A stretch of 38,057 nt of DNA from a virus: the IMG/VR virus record IMGVR_UViG_3300021091_000185, positions 1 to 38,057 of that record. One strand, 5' to 3'. Each line of letters begins with the position of its first letter. Positions within the stretch are counted from its first letter, which is position 1. Position numbers and translations under genes: made by a program. Under the pieces are notes generated by a model. It was not told where the DNA came from, did not search any database, and saw only the letters and a list, made by a program, of their open reading frames with translations. Shown piece by piece: positions 8,533-16,405 of the stretch.

Positions 8533-8562
8533 TGAATACGAGTAATATAGCTGCACTGTCAA
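8533..8562 (-). promoter_or_regulatory. Sigma70-type promoter for the GT4/GH130-like pair
   Basis: On the minus strand a perfect TTGACA (-35, plus-strand 8557-8562) is followed after 18 nt by TATTCA (-10, plus-strand 8533-8538), 15 nt before the GT4 ATG at 8517. It suggests expression by host-type RNA polymerase independently of the virion genes. It is a sequence match only. Confidence 0.55.
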
Positions 8563-8571
8563 CTTACTGAT

Positions 8572-10092
8572 ATGCCTAGCCGCGAAACTTTTGCATATCG
8601 GCGAGCAGCGCAAATGCGTGCGCTCAGGGCAACAGAGGATACATCAAATAATACGGATACAATTTATTCGCGAGCGGCAAATGACTTTAAGGTATTCTGT
8701 ACGGTACTGGATAAACCGCCAGCACAACATATGCTGGAATGGCACAGGGAACTTATAACTGGAGAGTCAAATAAATATTTATTAGATATTGCTGGCTCTA
8801 ACGTTGATATTTTATCTCCACGGGGATCGGCTAAATCGACGATGCTCAACCTGTTCACCGCGTGGTGTATCGGGAGACATACAACAGCTCAGCGACCGTT
8901 GCAGATTATTTATGTCTCGTACAACATCGCAACAGCCATACCCAAAAGCCGGATTATCCGTCAGATTGTTGATAGCTCTGAGTTTAAAAAAGTCTTTCCG
9001 AAAGTTCAGTTGAAGGCGGGGATGCAGTCGGACATTGGCTGGTCCATCGACTTTGATTTTGCGGGAATCCCTCGTGTGGGCGATGAGGAGTTTACGTTGC
9101 GTGCGGCGGGTCTCCGAGGTTCGATTACGTCAAAACGTGCTCACCTTGTTATTGTAGATGACCCTATTAAGTCTAGTGCAGATATTAAAAACCCTACTAT
9201 TAGGGATGAAATGAATAACAACTGGTCATCGGTTATCGCCCCAATTATTTTTGAAGGTGGGCGAGCGATATGTCTGGGCACCCGGTTCCACCCCTTAGAC
9301 ATTCATAAAACGATGTTTGTACCTGAGAAGGGCTGGAAACAAGTAACACAAGAAGCGATTACGTATGACAACCACGGAAATCCTGTCAGTTATTGGCCAG
9401 AACAGTGGTCGGCGGAGTATCTGCTAGGGCAGAAAGAACTTGACCCCGTGGCATTTGCCTTCCAGTATCAACAGCAGCCGGTGATGACTTCTGATCTGGT
9501 TGTGTCGCCAGATCTGCTGGTTAAAGGTGAAGTAGTCACAGAATTCGACACATTAGCCGTCGGAATCGATCTTTCAGCTAGTAAAAACGAAACCAGCGAT
9601 TACACCGCTTTTGTTCTGGGCGGTCGTTTGGGCGACAAGTATTACATCATCGATTCCCATCAATGCCGGTCAATTGGCAACTTGGAGAAGATCGATTTGC
9701 TGTGCGATATGTTGCTGGAGTGGGGCATCCTGGGGATGCACGAAGATAAATTTGTTCCTACGTATTCGACAATCACTCTGATTGTTGAGGCTGTTGCGTA
9801 CCAGGCTTCATTGGCAGCCGACTTACGTCGGGTGCTTGTAAACGAAAGAGAGTTGGGAAATCTTCATATTCACGAAGTTAAAGGTTTTAGGGGCGATAAG
9901 ATTGCGCGTTTCCGCGGGACCTTAGGGTTGTTAGAAAATAAGAAAATTATCTTTAATAAGTACCGTAAGTTTGACGCTCTGTTCGATCAGCTCATTAATG
10001 TAGGAGCGACGGCCCACGATGACTTGCTCGACGCGTACACCTGGCTAATCCAGTACCTGCAGCGGCGTGGGAACTTCAGTATCGAGTATTGA
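8572..10092 (+). CDS. terL: Terminase large subunit
   Basis: This 506-residue protein is the DNA-packaging motor. The ATPase domain shows a Walker A-like SPRGSAKST (82-90), Walker B HLVIVDDP (191-198) and the coupling motif LGTRFH (235-240). The nuclease (RNase H-like) domain shows GIDLSASK with D333, IVEAV with E406, and HDDLLDAYTW with D483/D484/D487. The enzyme cuts concatemeric DNA and pumps it through the portal. No terminase small subunit is evident next to it; one of the small upstream or downstream genes may serve. It starts 55 nt from the divergent GT4 gene, and that spacer also holds the minus-strand promoter. Confidence 0.93.
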   Translation: MPSRETFAYRRAAQMRALRATEDTSNNTDTIYSRAANDFKVFCTVLDKPPAQHMLEWHRELITGESNKYLLDIAGSNVDILSPRGSAKSTMLNLFTAWCIGRHTTAQRPLQIIYVSYNIATAIPKSRIIRQIVDSSEFKKVFPKVQLKAGMQSDIGWSIDFDFAGIPRVGDEEFTLRAAGLRGSITSKRAHLVIVDDPIKSSADIKNPTIRDEMNNNWSSVIAPIIFEGGRAICLGTRFHPLDIHKTMFVPEKGWKQVTQEAITYDNHGNPVSYWPEQWSAEYLLGQKELDPVAFAFQYQQQPVMTSDLVVSPDLLVKGEVVTEFDTLAVGIDLSASKNETSDYTAFVLGGRLGDKYYIIDSHQCRSIGNLEKIDLLCDMLLEWGILGMHEDKFVPTYSTITLIVEAVAYQASLAADLRRVLVNERELGNLHIHEVKGFRGDKIARFRGTLGLLENKKIIFNKYRKFDALFDQLINVGATAHDDLLDAYTWLIQYLQRRGNFSIEY

Positions 10093-10142
10093 TATTCTGT
10101 AGTTTTTATACGGTTTTATTTGCTGGAAATTCACGTTAAACC

Positions 10143-11042
10143 ATGAAGCTCAAGGGTTCCTTTGCGAAAAACGGCCCGTCGATCTGGGTCGCCATTACCG
10201 CCCATAAACCGTTATCCCGTCTAAGTTCTCTTATCAAAGTATTAAACGAATACCAGCAATATGAGGCTCAAGTCTATGCTAATATTTACGTTGATTACGA
10301 CTCTCAAGACGACGTTCCGAAGCTAGAAGCGGAGCTTGAGCAGTTCGATAAGTTAAAAATTGAGGTGAGGGTAGCTTCACCTGGATACGAAAATTGGTAT
10401 CTCACGTGGGCGCACAAGACTGATTTAGCGCTCGCGATCCTTAATCGAAAAGCAAATTTTTATATTTATCAAGAAAATGATGTTCTAATTCGCTGGGATA
10501 ACTTTAACTATTACCGTAAATGGAAACCCGTATTAAGTCGTTATGGCCTAGAGCCTGGTTTTACGTTGTTTGAACAATTTGAAGGTAAGAAAATCCCGGT
10601 GGGGAACTACGAGCGGTGGAGCCTTACTCGTGAGACTCCGAATGTTTGGCACGATATTGGTTTTACGGTGCCGAAATTATTAGTTATTGACTATGACGTT
10701 GACTTTTTCATTCAGCTTGGTAGTCCTTATTACTGCGGAATGATCTTAAATCAGGAAGACGGTGAGCGCTACATAAGGACAGATAGTTTTGATCCAAGTA
10801 AAAGTTATGAAAAAGTAGGTATCCGAAATTGGCCTATCGCTGACCGCAGTTCAATGGGCGTGGCGTTCGAGGATCTGCCCACGGGGCACGAACATAGGCG
10901 GTGTGTGCCTGTATCCAAAGTTAAAGACCACTATGAAATTATCCCGTGTGGTCTGATTGAACACGACGATACTAAATATTCGAAACAATTTAAAGAAAAG
11001 AACAAGGAGCTAATATGTGTGGAAGACATGCTTACTTTGTAA
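10143..11042 (+). CDS. Putative glycosyltransferase-like protein
   Basis: This 299-residue protein has a plausible GT-A-like layout: SIWVAITAHKPLSRLSSLIK (13-32) resembles the first strand and helix, IYVDYDSQDD (48-57) the second strand, and FYIYQENDVLIRWDNF (106-121) resembles the strand carrying an acidic metal-binding motif (END). The region HDIGFTVPKLLVIDYDVDFF and several Trp residues follow. I cannot place it in a named family from the sequence alone. It lies just downstream of terL, in keeping with other sugar genes dropped between virion genes. A non-enzymatic role cannot be excluded. Confidence 0.5.
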   Translation: MKLKGSFAKNGPSIWVAITAHKPLSRLSSLIKVLNEYQQYEAQVYANIYVDYDSQDDVPKLEAELEQFDKLKIEVRVASPGYENWYLTWAHKTDLALAILNRKANFYIYQENDVLIRWDNFNYYRKWKPVLSRYGLEPGFTLFEQFEGKKIPVGNYERWSLTRETPNVWHDIGFTVPKLLVIDYDVDFFIQLGSPYYCGMILNQEDGERYIRTDSFDPSKSYEKVGIRNWPIADRSSMGVAFEDLPTGHEHRRCVPVSKVKDHYEIIPCGLIEHDDTKYSKQFKEKNKELICVEDMLTL

Positions 11043-11163
11043 GTCAAATTGATTCCGCGTGGAGCTGAATACGTTCATATATGCTATTTTCTGTCCGGTA
11101 GCGATCGGTGTGAAACTCTCCGCCGAGAAGACGCATACCGTTTACGACGTTTTGTAGAGCTCC

Positions 11164-11406
11164 ATGGCGGAACAATCTACTGGTTTGATCCCGCCTGAGG
11201 ATCCAGCAGTTAAACCTAGTTATTATCGGCGCGATGGTTTGGAGTGTTATGACGTACAGAAAGCGTCTATGGGTTTAACTAAGTACCAAGGTTATCTAGA
11301 GGGCTGTGTTCAAAAGTATTTGTGGAGATGGGAGCAAAAAAACGGAAAACAAGATTTAGAAAAAGCGCTCGAGTATTTGGTTAAACTAATAGAAACACTC
11401 GAATAA
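11164..11406 (+). CDS. DUF3310 family protein
   Basis: The 80-residue protein matches the DUF3310 pattern seen in many phages: PSYYRRDGLECYDV at about 18-31 followed by YLEGCVQKYLWRWEQKNG (44-61) and a DLEKALEYLVKLI helix (64-76). Family members are small helical proteins, sometimes annotated as nucleotide kinase-like, without a firmly known function. The preceding 121-nt gap holds no recognised signal. The next gene follows after one nucleotide. Confidence 0.82.
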   Translation: MAEQSTGLIPPEDPAVKPSYYRRDGLECYDVQKASMGLTKYQGYLEGCVQKYLWRWEQKNGKQDLEKALEYLVKLIETLE

Positions 11407-11407
11407 A

Positions 11408-11695
11408 ATGGACGTTAGAGCTTTTGGTTCTATTTACTCTCAAAGCGGAACCTTACCCTATACCAGCGGGCACTACATTATCCCCGCTTCAGGTACTCAA
11501 CGTTTTCCGGCTTGTCGGGCAATCTATATCCCCGCTAAATCAGATAAAACGGCAGGTAAAATTGTAGGTGAGATGGCGGATATGAGAGGCCAAGTCATCA
11601 CCGTGGATAATATTGCGGGCGATGTTATTTATCCCATTTCGATGACAATGATCAGCGGATCTTCGACTGTTGTTGGCGTTATCGCTTTTTACTGA
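11408..11695 (+). CDS. Small beta-rich virion-type protein
   Basis: This 95-residue protein has low charge and is rich in Ile, Val, Ser, Thr and Gly, with alternating strands such as GHYIIPASGTQRFPACRAIY and a C-terminal ISMTMISGSSTVVGVIAFY. Such proteins are often head decoration or fibre-associated beta-sandwiches. No cysteine cluster or catalytic motif is present. It starts one base after the DUF3310 gene, and its stop overlaps the next start (TGATG). The virion assignment is an inference. Confidence 0.6.
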   Translation: MDVRAFGSIYSQSGTLPYTSGHYIIPASGTQRFPACRAIYIPAKSDKTAGKIVGEMADMRGQVITVDNIAGDVIYPISMTMISGSSTVVGVIAFY

Positions 11696-11925
11696 TGGCC
11701 GAAGTCGCTAAAAAACGAGATCCAGCTAAATGGGCAGCAGCTAAAGCAAAAGCCCGCAAAAAATTAGGAGGCCATAGTGCGCGAGCCATGCAATTAGCGA
11801 CCAAATACTATAAAGATGCGGGCGGACGTTACGAAGGTAAAAAATCTTCGGAAAATCGACTCTCTCGTTGGACTAAAGAGGATTGGCAAACGCGTGAGGA
11901 ATATGAAAAATCCAACAATGAATGA
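11695..11925 (+). CDS. DUF5872-like small basic protein
   Basis: The 76-residue Lys/Ala-rich protein has the pattern KWAAAKAKARKKLGGHSARA (12-31), MQLATKYYKDAGGRY (32-46) and RLSRWTKEDW (55-64). This resembles the DUF5872 family found in phages and large viruses, whose members are short, basic and of unknown function; nucleic acid binding is plausible. It starts in a TGATG overlap with the previous gene and ends 23 nt inside the next one. The family assignment is from memory of the motif, not from a search. Confidence 0.65.
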   Translation: MAEVAKKRDPAKWAAAKAKARKKLGGHSARAMQLATKYYKDAGGRYEGKKSSENRLSRWTKEDWQTREEYEKSNNE

Positions 11926-12355
11926 AATTCCTGCATCAAAGTCTCCACGAGGAGAATTACTACTAGAAAAAAAGATCACCGAAGTTTCTTCTGCGTGTCC
12001 TTTGTCAACAACGGATATCGAAGAAAACGTTAAAAACAGGAATTGGACTATTGAAAAATTTAACTACGGTCCTCTAAACCCTGATTGTCCTGATCCAGGT
12101 TTTTGGGAACATAAAGCAGCTATGTGGGACACGGATATAGCCCACGCGCAAACTGCTCGTTGTGGTAATTGCGCAGCGTTTGATCAATCTCCCCGAGTTC
12201 TTGTCTGCATTGAACAAGGAATTAATGAAACTAAAGCGGCGGATCCTAGAGACGTTATGGATCTAGCTGATTTAGGATATTGTCAGTTATTTAAATTTAA
12301 GTGCGCGGCTCAGCGATCCTGTGACGCGTGGCTTCACGGGGGGCCTATCCGCTAA
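11903..12355 (+). CDS. Cysteine-rich putative metal or iron-sulfur protein
   Basis: I start at ATG 11903 because GAGGA lies immediately upstream; a longer upstream frame runs inside the DUF5872-like gene. The 150-residue protein has an unstructured N-terminus and a C-terminal cysteine cluster: C87 and C90 (CGNC), C102, C127, C134 and C140 (SCDAW). The arrangement CxxC-x11-C-x24-C-x6-C-x5-C suggests a small zinc or iron-sulfur domain, possibly like high-potential iron-sulfur proteins. No enzymatic function can be inferred. The stop overlaps the next start in TAATG. Confidence 0.65.
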   Translation: MKNPTMNEIPASKSPRGELLLEKKITEVSSACPLSTTDIEENVKNRNWTIEKFNYGPLNPDCPDPGFWEHKAAMWDTDIAHAQTARCGNCAAFDQSPRVLVCIEQGINETKAADPRDVMDLADLGYCQLFKFKCAAQRSCDAWLHGGPIR

Positions 12356-12570
12356 TGGACTTAGAAACTCTTTTATCTAGTTTGCATTCTGGAGGTGCTT
12401 TTCGATCCAGTTGGCGCCAATCTGTTTTACCTGAGGCTTCTGATTTTGCTTCTTGGTTAGCGAAAGATGCTTCTCCAAGCCAGTATTCGATCATGGCTTC
12501 CTTAGTCGATCGGACTAAGGATGAGCTTTTAGCTAAAGCTTTACAGGATCGCGCCATTATGGCGATGTGA
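12355..12570 (+). CDS. Small hypothetical protein
   Basis: A 71-residue frame beginning at the ATG of a TAATG junction. A longer version from 12328 would overlap the cysteine-rich gene and is less likely. It reads as a helical protein (DLETLLSSLHSGGAF, then RTKDELLAKALQDRAIMAM) with no known motif. Tight spacing on both sides, with the next ATG 1 nt after its stop, supports translation as part of the small-gene operon from 11164 to 14143. Confidence 0.55.
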   Translation: MDLETLLSSLHSGGAFRSSWRQSVLPEASDFASWLAKDASPSQYSIMASLVDRTKDELLAKALQDRAIMAM

Positions 12571-12571
12571 T

Positions 12572-12799
12572 ATGGCTGATCTTGCACGCGAAAAAGGACG
12601 CACAGAGCGCTACCTTCCCAAACGAGCGTGGGCTTCTCTGGATCCTGAAGAACGTCGTGCCACGGATGAAGCTAAAAAACGAGCTACTGCAGGTAATAAA
12701 CCTGTAAATACTCGTGTGCCTAATACAGAAAAAGCTAGAGAAGCTCGCCGAAAAGCGTCAGAATACATAAAGCGTCGCATTCAGAAAACGAATGGCTAA
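12572..12799 (+). CDS. Small basic helical protein
   Basis: This 75-residue protein is very rich in Arg, Lys, Glu and Ala (DEAKKRATAGNKP, EKAREARRKASEYIKRRIQK). It is probably helical and may bind nucleic acid. No family is recognised. Its end overlaps the next gene by 8 nt, so the two are likely to be translationally coupled. Confidence 0.55.
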   Translation: MADLAREKGRTERYLPKRAWASLDPEERRATDEAKKRATAGNKPVNTRVPNTEKAREARRKASEYIKRRIQKTNG

Positions 12800-13109
12800 T
12801 CCGTTTGAAAAATCTGCGCGTTTTTTCGGAAACGCATACGGGAAGCTAGAAGCTGCGACGGAAGCAGAGAGTTTTCAAGAGCGTCCGGGGTTTTTGAACA
12901 ATCGCTATGTAGCCGATTCGGATCAGGCTAGTCTCTACGGTGCTGTTCCTCCGCAAATGGGGGCTTATGGTGAGGATAAAGGACCTTATGAGGATATTGA
13001 AAGCGTGAAGGAAGATCTTTTACAAAGAGCTAAATCAGGAAAACAGTCTTCTAATGGTTCTTTTGTTGTTCGTGCGGAGGGCGGTACTAATCCGGCGGTT
13101 CAGAGCTAG
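12792..13109 (+). CDS. Small hypothetical protein
   Basis: A 105-residue protein starting within the end of the preceding gene. It begins ANPFEKSARFFGNAYGKLEA, has a Gly/Pro-rich middle (VPPQMGAYGEDKGPYEDIES) and ends Ser/Gly-rich. It carries no recognisable domain. The GTG-started GT17 gene follows after a 25-nt gap that holds a promoter-like motif. Confidence 0.55.
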   Translation: MANPFEKSARFFGNAYGKLEAATEAESFQERPGFLNNRYVADSDQASLYGAVPPQMGAYGEDKGPYEDIESVKEDLLQRAKSGKQSSNGSFVVRAEGGTNPAVQS

Positions 13110-13121
13110 TATACTGACAGC
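13105..13121 (+). promoter_or_regulatory. Candidate promoter-like motif upstream of the GT17 gene
   Basis: GCTAGTATACTGACAGC contains TATACT, a reasonable -10 box, and matches the motif at 1671-1687 at 14 of 17 positions. A related core, ATACTGTCAG, occurs at 27581-27590. No -35 box is obvious, so this is only a candidate. Confidence 0.3.
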
Positions 13122-13134
13122 TTCGTGATCTCTC

Positions 13135-13977
13135 GTGCTGTTTGATTGCTTCCTTTATTTTGACGAAAAGGAGCTTTTAGAGCTTCGGATCAATATTCTT
13201 AAGGACATCGTTGATGGTTTTATCATCACGGATGGCAATCGAACATTCCGTGGAGACCCAAAACCTTTTACTTGCATCGATACCATTCGCGAGTTAGGGC
13301 TTCCTGAAGAGAAGATTCAAGTTCTTCACGTTGAGTTACCTTCTTTTGAGGAGATCCAAATTCCTTGGGCTCGTGAGTACGCACAACGTGATGCTCTTGG
13401 GGTGGGGATGCGTATGTGTCCTCCTGATTCAGTGTTTTTCTTTAGTGATGTTGATGAAATTCCTAGGCCCGACAAGCTTTTAGAGGCTGTAGAAGTCGCA
13501 AAAGCTGATCCTGAACGGTGTGTTCGGCTCTCGATGCCTATGTTTTATGGCCGAGCTGATCTGCGGGTTAAAGATCCAAAAGGTTCAGATGACAAAGCAC
13601 CTAATAGTTGGACTTGCGGCACCGTGGTTTTATATGATCACTTAGATCAAACTCCTTCGCAGATTCGACAAAACTCAAACGATATTGTTTTGGGGGCTTG
13701 TGATGCCGGTTGGCATTTTTCTTGGATGGGCGATGCTGCCCGAATGAAAAAAAAAGTTACTTCGTTCTCTCACTGTTTTGACGATATACCTAATTCGGTT
13801 GCTCCCGCTAACAGTGATGAAATGTTGGCTCACTTAGATACATATAAAGCAAAAGCCGGAGGAACTGATCCACTAGGACGTTCAGACCATATTTTGGAAC
13901 CTTATCCGCATGAACTTTTACCGCCCGAATTGTTTAAACTAAAAAGAGTAAGATCATATTTGCTTCCCGATGGCTGA
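13135..13977 (+). CDS. GT17-family glycosyltransferase
   Basis: The 280-residue protein fits glycosyltransferase family 17 (beta-1,4-N-acetylglucosaminyltransferase-like). The N-terminus LFDCFLYFDEKELLELRIN (2-20), ADG-like FIITDGNRTFRG (29-40), REYAQRD (80-86) and the metal-binding SDVDEIPRP (104-112) are the characteristic elements, with GWHFSWMGD later on. It starts at GTG 13135, just after the promoter-like motif at 13105-13121. Its last 8 nt overlap a tiny Lys-rich gene. Family members transfer sugars in glycan synthesis; in a phage the acceptor is not known. Confidence 0.87.
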   Translation: MLFDCFLYFDEKELLELRINILKDIVDGFIITDGNRTFRGDPKPFTCIDTIRELGLPEEKIQVLHVELPSFEEIQIPWAREYAQRDALGVGMRMCPPDSVFFFSDVDEIPRPDKLLEAVEVAKADPERCVRLSMPMFYGRADLRVKDPKGSDDKAPNSWTCGTVVLYDHLDQTPSQIRQNSNDIVLGACDAGWHFSWMGDAARMKKKVTSFSHCFDDIPNSVAPANSDEMLAHLDTYKAKAGGTDPLGRSDHILEPYPHELLPPELFKLKRVRSYLLPDG

Positions 13978-14143
13978 TCGAATGCCTAAAGAGCTTCTAG
14001 AGCACTTCAAAAGGAAGCAATCTGACGGTGCTGATGAAAAAAAAGGCGCCGAAGACTCGGATGACTCTAAAAAAGAGGCTCTTCGTAAAGCGCGGAAGGC
14101 TAAAATCATGCGCCGCGAAGAAAAACAGAAATCCGGTCGTTGA
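13970..14143 (+). CDS. Small highly charged protein
   Basis: A 57-residue frame begins at ATG 13970, overlapping the end of the GT17 gene by 8 nt, and ends with TGA at 14141-14143. It starts MADRMPKELLEHFKRKQSDG, continues with an acidic Asp/Glu/Lys section, and ends in a basic helix (RKARKAKIMRREEKQKSGR). The composition and the position before the portal gene would suit a small nucleic acid-binding or assembly protein. No family is recognised. Codon use and the tight overlap support it as a real gene. Confidence 0.55.
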   Translation: MADRMPKELLEHFKRKQSDGADEKKGAEDSDDSKKEALRKARKAKIMRREEKQKSGR

Positions 14144-14173
14144 ATTCGGCCTCCACACGTAAATTAGAAGGCC

Positions 14174-16405
14174 ATGGCGGACAATTTAAGCATTCGACAA
14201 CGTTTTAGCGAGATCTTAGAGGCTTCCCGCTCCCAAGATCGAAGCAAACAATCCGCCACGATGGTTGTGTTGAGTCATTTGCAGCAGATGACGCTGCTTA
14301 TGATCAAAAAAGGTCTGTTTTTCTATTGTGAGCAGGATACTTACAAGTCTCGAACAAAGTTTTTAGACTCTTTAATTTCTTTAAATAAATTAGATATTCG
14401 TTTTCCGGCGATCATTCGAAATTTTTTGATCGACGGCTGCGGGCTCTTTTATTTTCGGCCTGACCAAAAATTAAAATATCAAATTTACTTTTTTTCCAAG
14501 AATCAATACCGCGTTTATCACGATGTAAACGGTGACATAGAGGAAGTTATCATTCTTTACAGCTATAAAGTTCGCAACTCGACTTTAGGTTTGCCTGCGG
14601 ACACTTATGGGCAAAACAAGCGTTACGTCCGTATTTCGATCACTGCAGATTTTATTAAGGAGTTCGAATCGAACAGTGAGCTCAGTTTTGAGCTGGAACC
14701 TGGCAGTGTTTTAACTCCTAAGAACAGTCGTCCCAACGATTTAGGGTTTATTCCTGCTGTTGAGGTTTTAAATAAACCTAATAGCAGCGGCACTGAGGGC
14801 GAGGGTGAATTCGAACCCTTCATGGAGCAAATTGTGCTTCATGATGCGATGACCAAAAACATCGCTAAAAATATTGAGTTTTTTGGTAACCCCACGCTGA
14901 TTAGTTCGCGGCCTAGAAGCGATCTGGTCGAAGCTTCGGATGCAGACCGGACTTTCCGCCCGACAATCAGCAGCCAAAGCGGTTTTGCTGGTCGCGATAC
15001 TCCTTCAACTCGGGTTTCGGAGCCTTTTGGCTCCAATTCGATGCTTGGTGGTTTGCGAGTTCCGCGCATTATCGCAAACGTCGAACCTTCCGACCGCGTG
15101 GGTTACATGACCCCCGATCCGGTCAATGGGGATATGAATCGTTACGCATTATTACTGCGTGAAGAGATTCGTACGGCTTTGGGCGGTGTTGATGAAATTT
15201 CGATTTCGGCTGGCGCTACTGCGACCGAAATTAAAGGTCTTATGGGTCGGGCTCAAGCCACGGCGTTACGTAAGAACAAGAGTTTCTTGACTTATGGTTT
15301 CTGCCGTCTTTTGGAGATGATCCTTTATCACCAAGAGGTTATTTTCCGCGAGAGCTTTATGTCTGTTTCTGGCATGGAGCCTCCTAAACCCCCTAAAGAA
15401 GATAGCGAAGAAGCTGTTGATCGTTATCGCAGGCGGCTTGCTAAATTCGAAGAGAGCGTTGATCTTGCGGTTCAAACAGCCCTCCAGGAAAATAAAGTCC
15501 CCCGTGGTGTTTACGGATTACCTCCTGATGGTGATCGGGATGTTACATATCGCTTCCAAGGAGATGTGTATGAGGACACTGCCTACGACATCAATCAAAA
15601 ATCGATTGTTGTCAGAAACTTGCAGGAGTTAGGGGTTGATAGCGTCGAGGCGCTTAAATATCTCTTCCCTGATAAGACTGACTCCGAACGTGCCGAAATG
15701 CTGAAGGGATTTCCTTTCAGAATGATTCAACAAACTCAAGGCGCATTTTCGCAATTTCTACTATTATTGAATCAGATGTTGCAAGCGCCACATCCACTAG
15801 CGCCGAATCAACCCTTAGCGGCTGATCCTCGGCTAAACATAACGCCCCTGCTTTACAGGACGTTTGACCACCTTGCGCAAGAACTGACTTACTCGGGCAG
15901 CTATGAGCCAGCAGATCCCAGCTTCGATCCCGAGCCCGGTATCCCCGGCGGTAGCGGCCCCACAGGCAGCGCCCTCCCCGGATACGGGCTCAACGTCCTA
16001 CCCCCAATGGGTAGCACATACCCAGGCGGCACCTTCGGCAGTTATGCCCCAAGCGCCGTCGCAGGCAACACCGGCTACGGTCCCTTCTACCAACAGCCAG
16101 TCCAGCCAGTCTCAGTCAACGTCCTTCCCGTCGAATCCGTGGGAGGCGGCTATGGGCAGCCTGGAGCGGGTAGTCTCCCGGCTCTCCCCGTCCCCCAGCC
16201 AGACAGCACAGTATCCGCAGTACCAAACAGCGCCGCAGGATACTCAACTTTACAGTCAGAGTTTACAGGCCCAGCCGTATCTTTACCAAGCACCTACGGC
16301 TCAGCCGACCTCTTACAACAACGGGTATACGACCCAAACTTCTTATCCGACTTCTACGGAGCAACAAGCTCCGCAACTAAGCGCGGAAAGCGCCGCAGTC
16401 GTTAA
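14174..16405 (+). CDS. Portal protein with a long overprinted C-terminal extension
   Basis: The 743-residue protein resembles phage portal proteins in its N-terminal 570 residues: an N-terminal helical and beta wing region with SRTKFLDSLISLNKLDIRFP and FLIDGCGLFYFRPDQ, a tunnel region with EPFMEQIVLHDAMTKNIAKN, and a stem/clip section with LLREEIRTALGGVDEISISA. It forms the dodecameric ring through which DNA is packaged. From residue 577 the frame overlaps the scaffold-like gene (15903) for 503 nt. Here the portal frame becomes Pro/Gly/Ser/Tyr-rich and ends in the basic TKRGKRRSR, unlike typical portals. Whether the full extension is used in the particle is unknown. Confidence 0.85.
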   Translation: MADNLSIRQRFSEILEASRSQDRSKQSATMVVLSHLQQMTLLMIKKGLFFYCEQDTYKSRTKFLDSLISLNKLDIRFPAIIRNFLIDGCGLFYFRPDQKLKYQIYFFSKNQYRVYHDVNGDIEEVIILYSYKVRNSTLGLPADTYGQNKRYVRISITADFIKEFESNSELSFELEPGSVLTPKNSRPNDLGFIPAVEVLNKPNSSGTEGEGEFEPFMEQIVLHDAMTKNIAKNIEFFGNPTLISSRPRSDLVEASDADRTFRPTISSQSGFAGRDTPSTRVSEPFGSNSMLGGLRVPRIIANVEPSDRVGYMTPDPVNGDMNRYALLLREEIRTALGGVDEISISAGATATEIKGLMGRAQATALRKNKSFLTYGFCRLLEMILYHQEVIFRESFMSVSGMEPPKPPKEDSEEAVDRYRRRLAKFEESVDLAVQTALQENKVPRGVYGLPPDGDRDVTYRFQGDVYEDTAYDINQKSIVVRNLQELGVDSVEALKYLFPDKTDSERAEMLKGFPFRMIQQTQGAFSQFLLLLNQMLQAPHPLAPNQPLAADPRLNITPLLYRTFDHLAQELTYSGSYEPADPSFDPEPGIPGGSGPTGSALPGYGLNVLPPMGSTYPGGTFGSYAPSAVAGNTGYGPFYQQPVQPVSVNVLPVESVGGGYGQPGAGSLPALPVPQPDSTVSAVPNSAAGYSTLQSEFTGPAVSLPSTYGSADLLQQRVYDPNFLSDFYGATSSATKRGKRRSR

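Noticed and set aside
8518-8613. N-terminal extension of the GT4 gene
   Set aside because: It covers the TTGACA promoter and the terminase start; the family begins at MAKILWYGD.
11043-11163. Possible RNA gene or extra short gene in the gap after the GT-like gene
   Set aside because: Short inverted segments are present, but there is no convincing stem, tRNA pattern or open frame.
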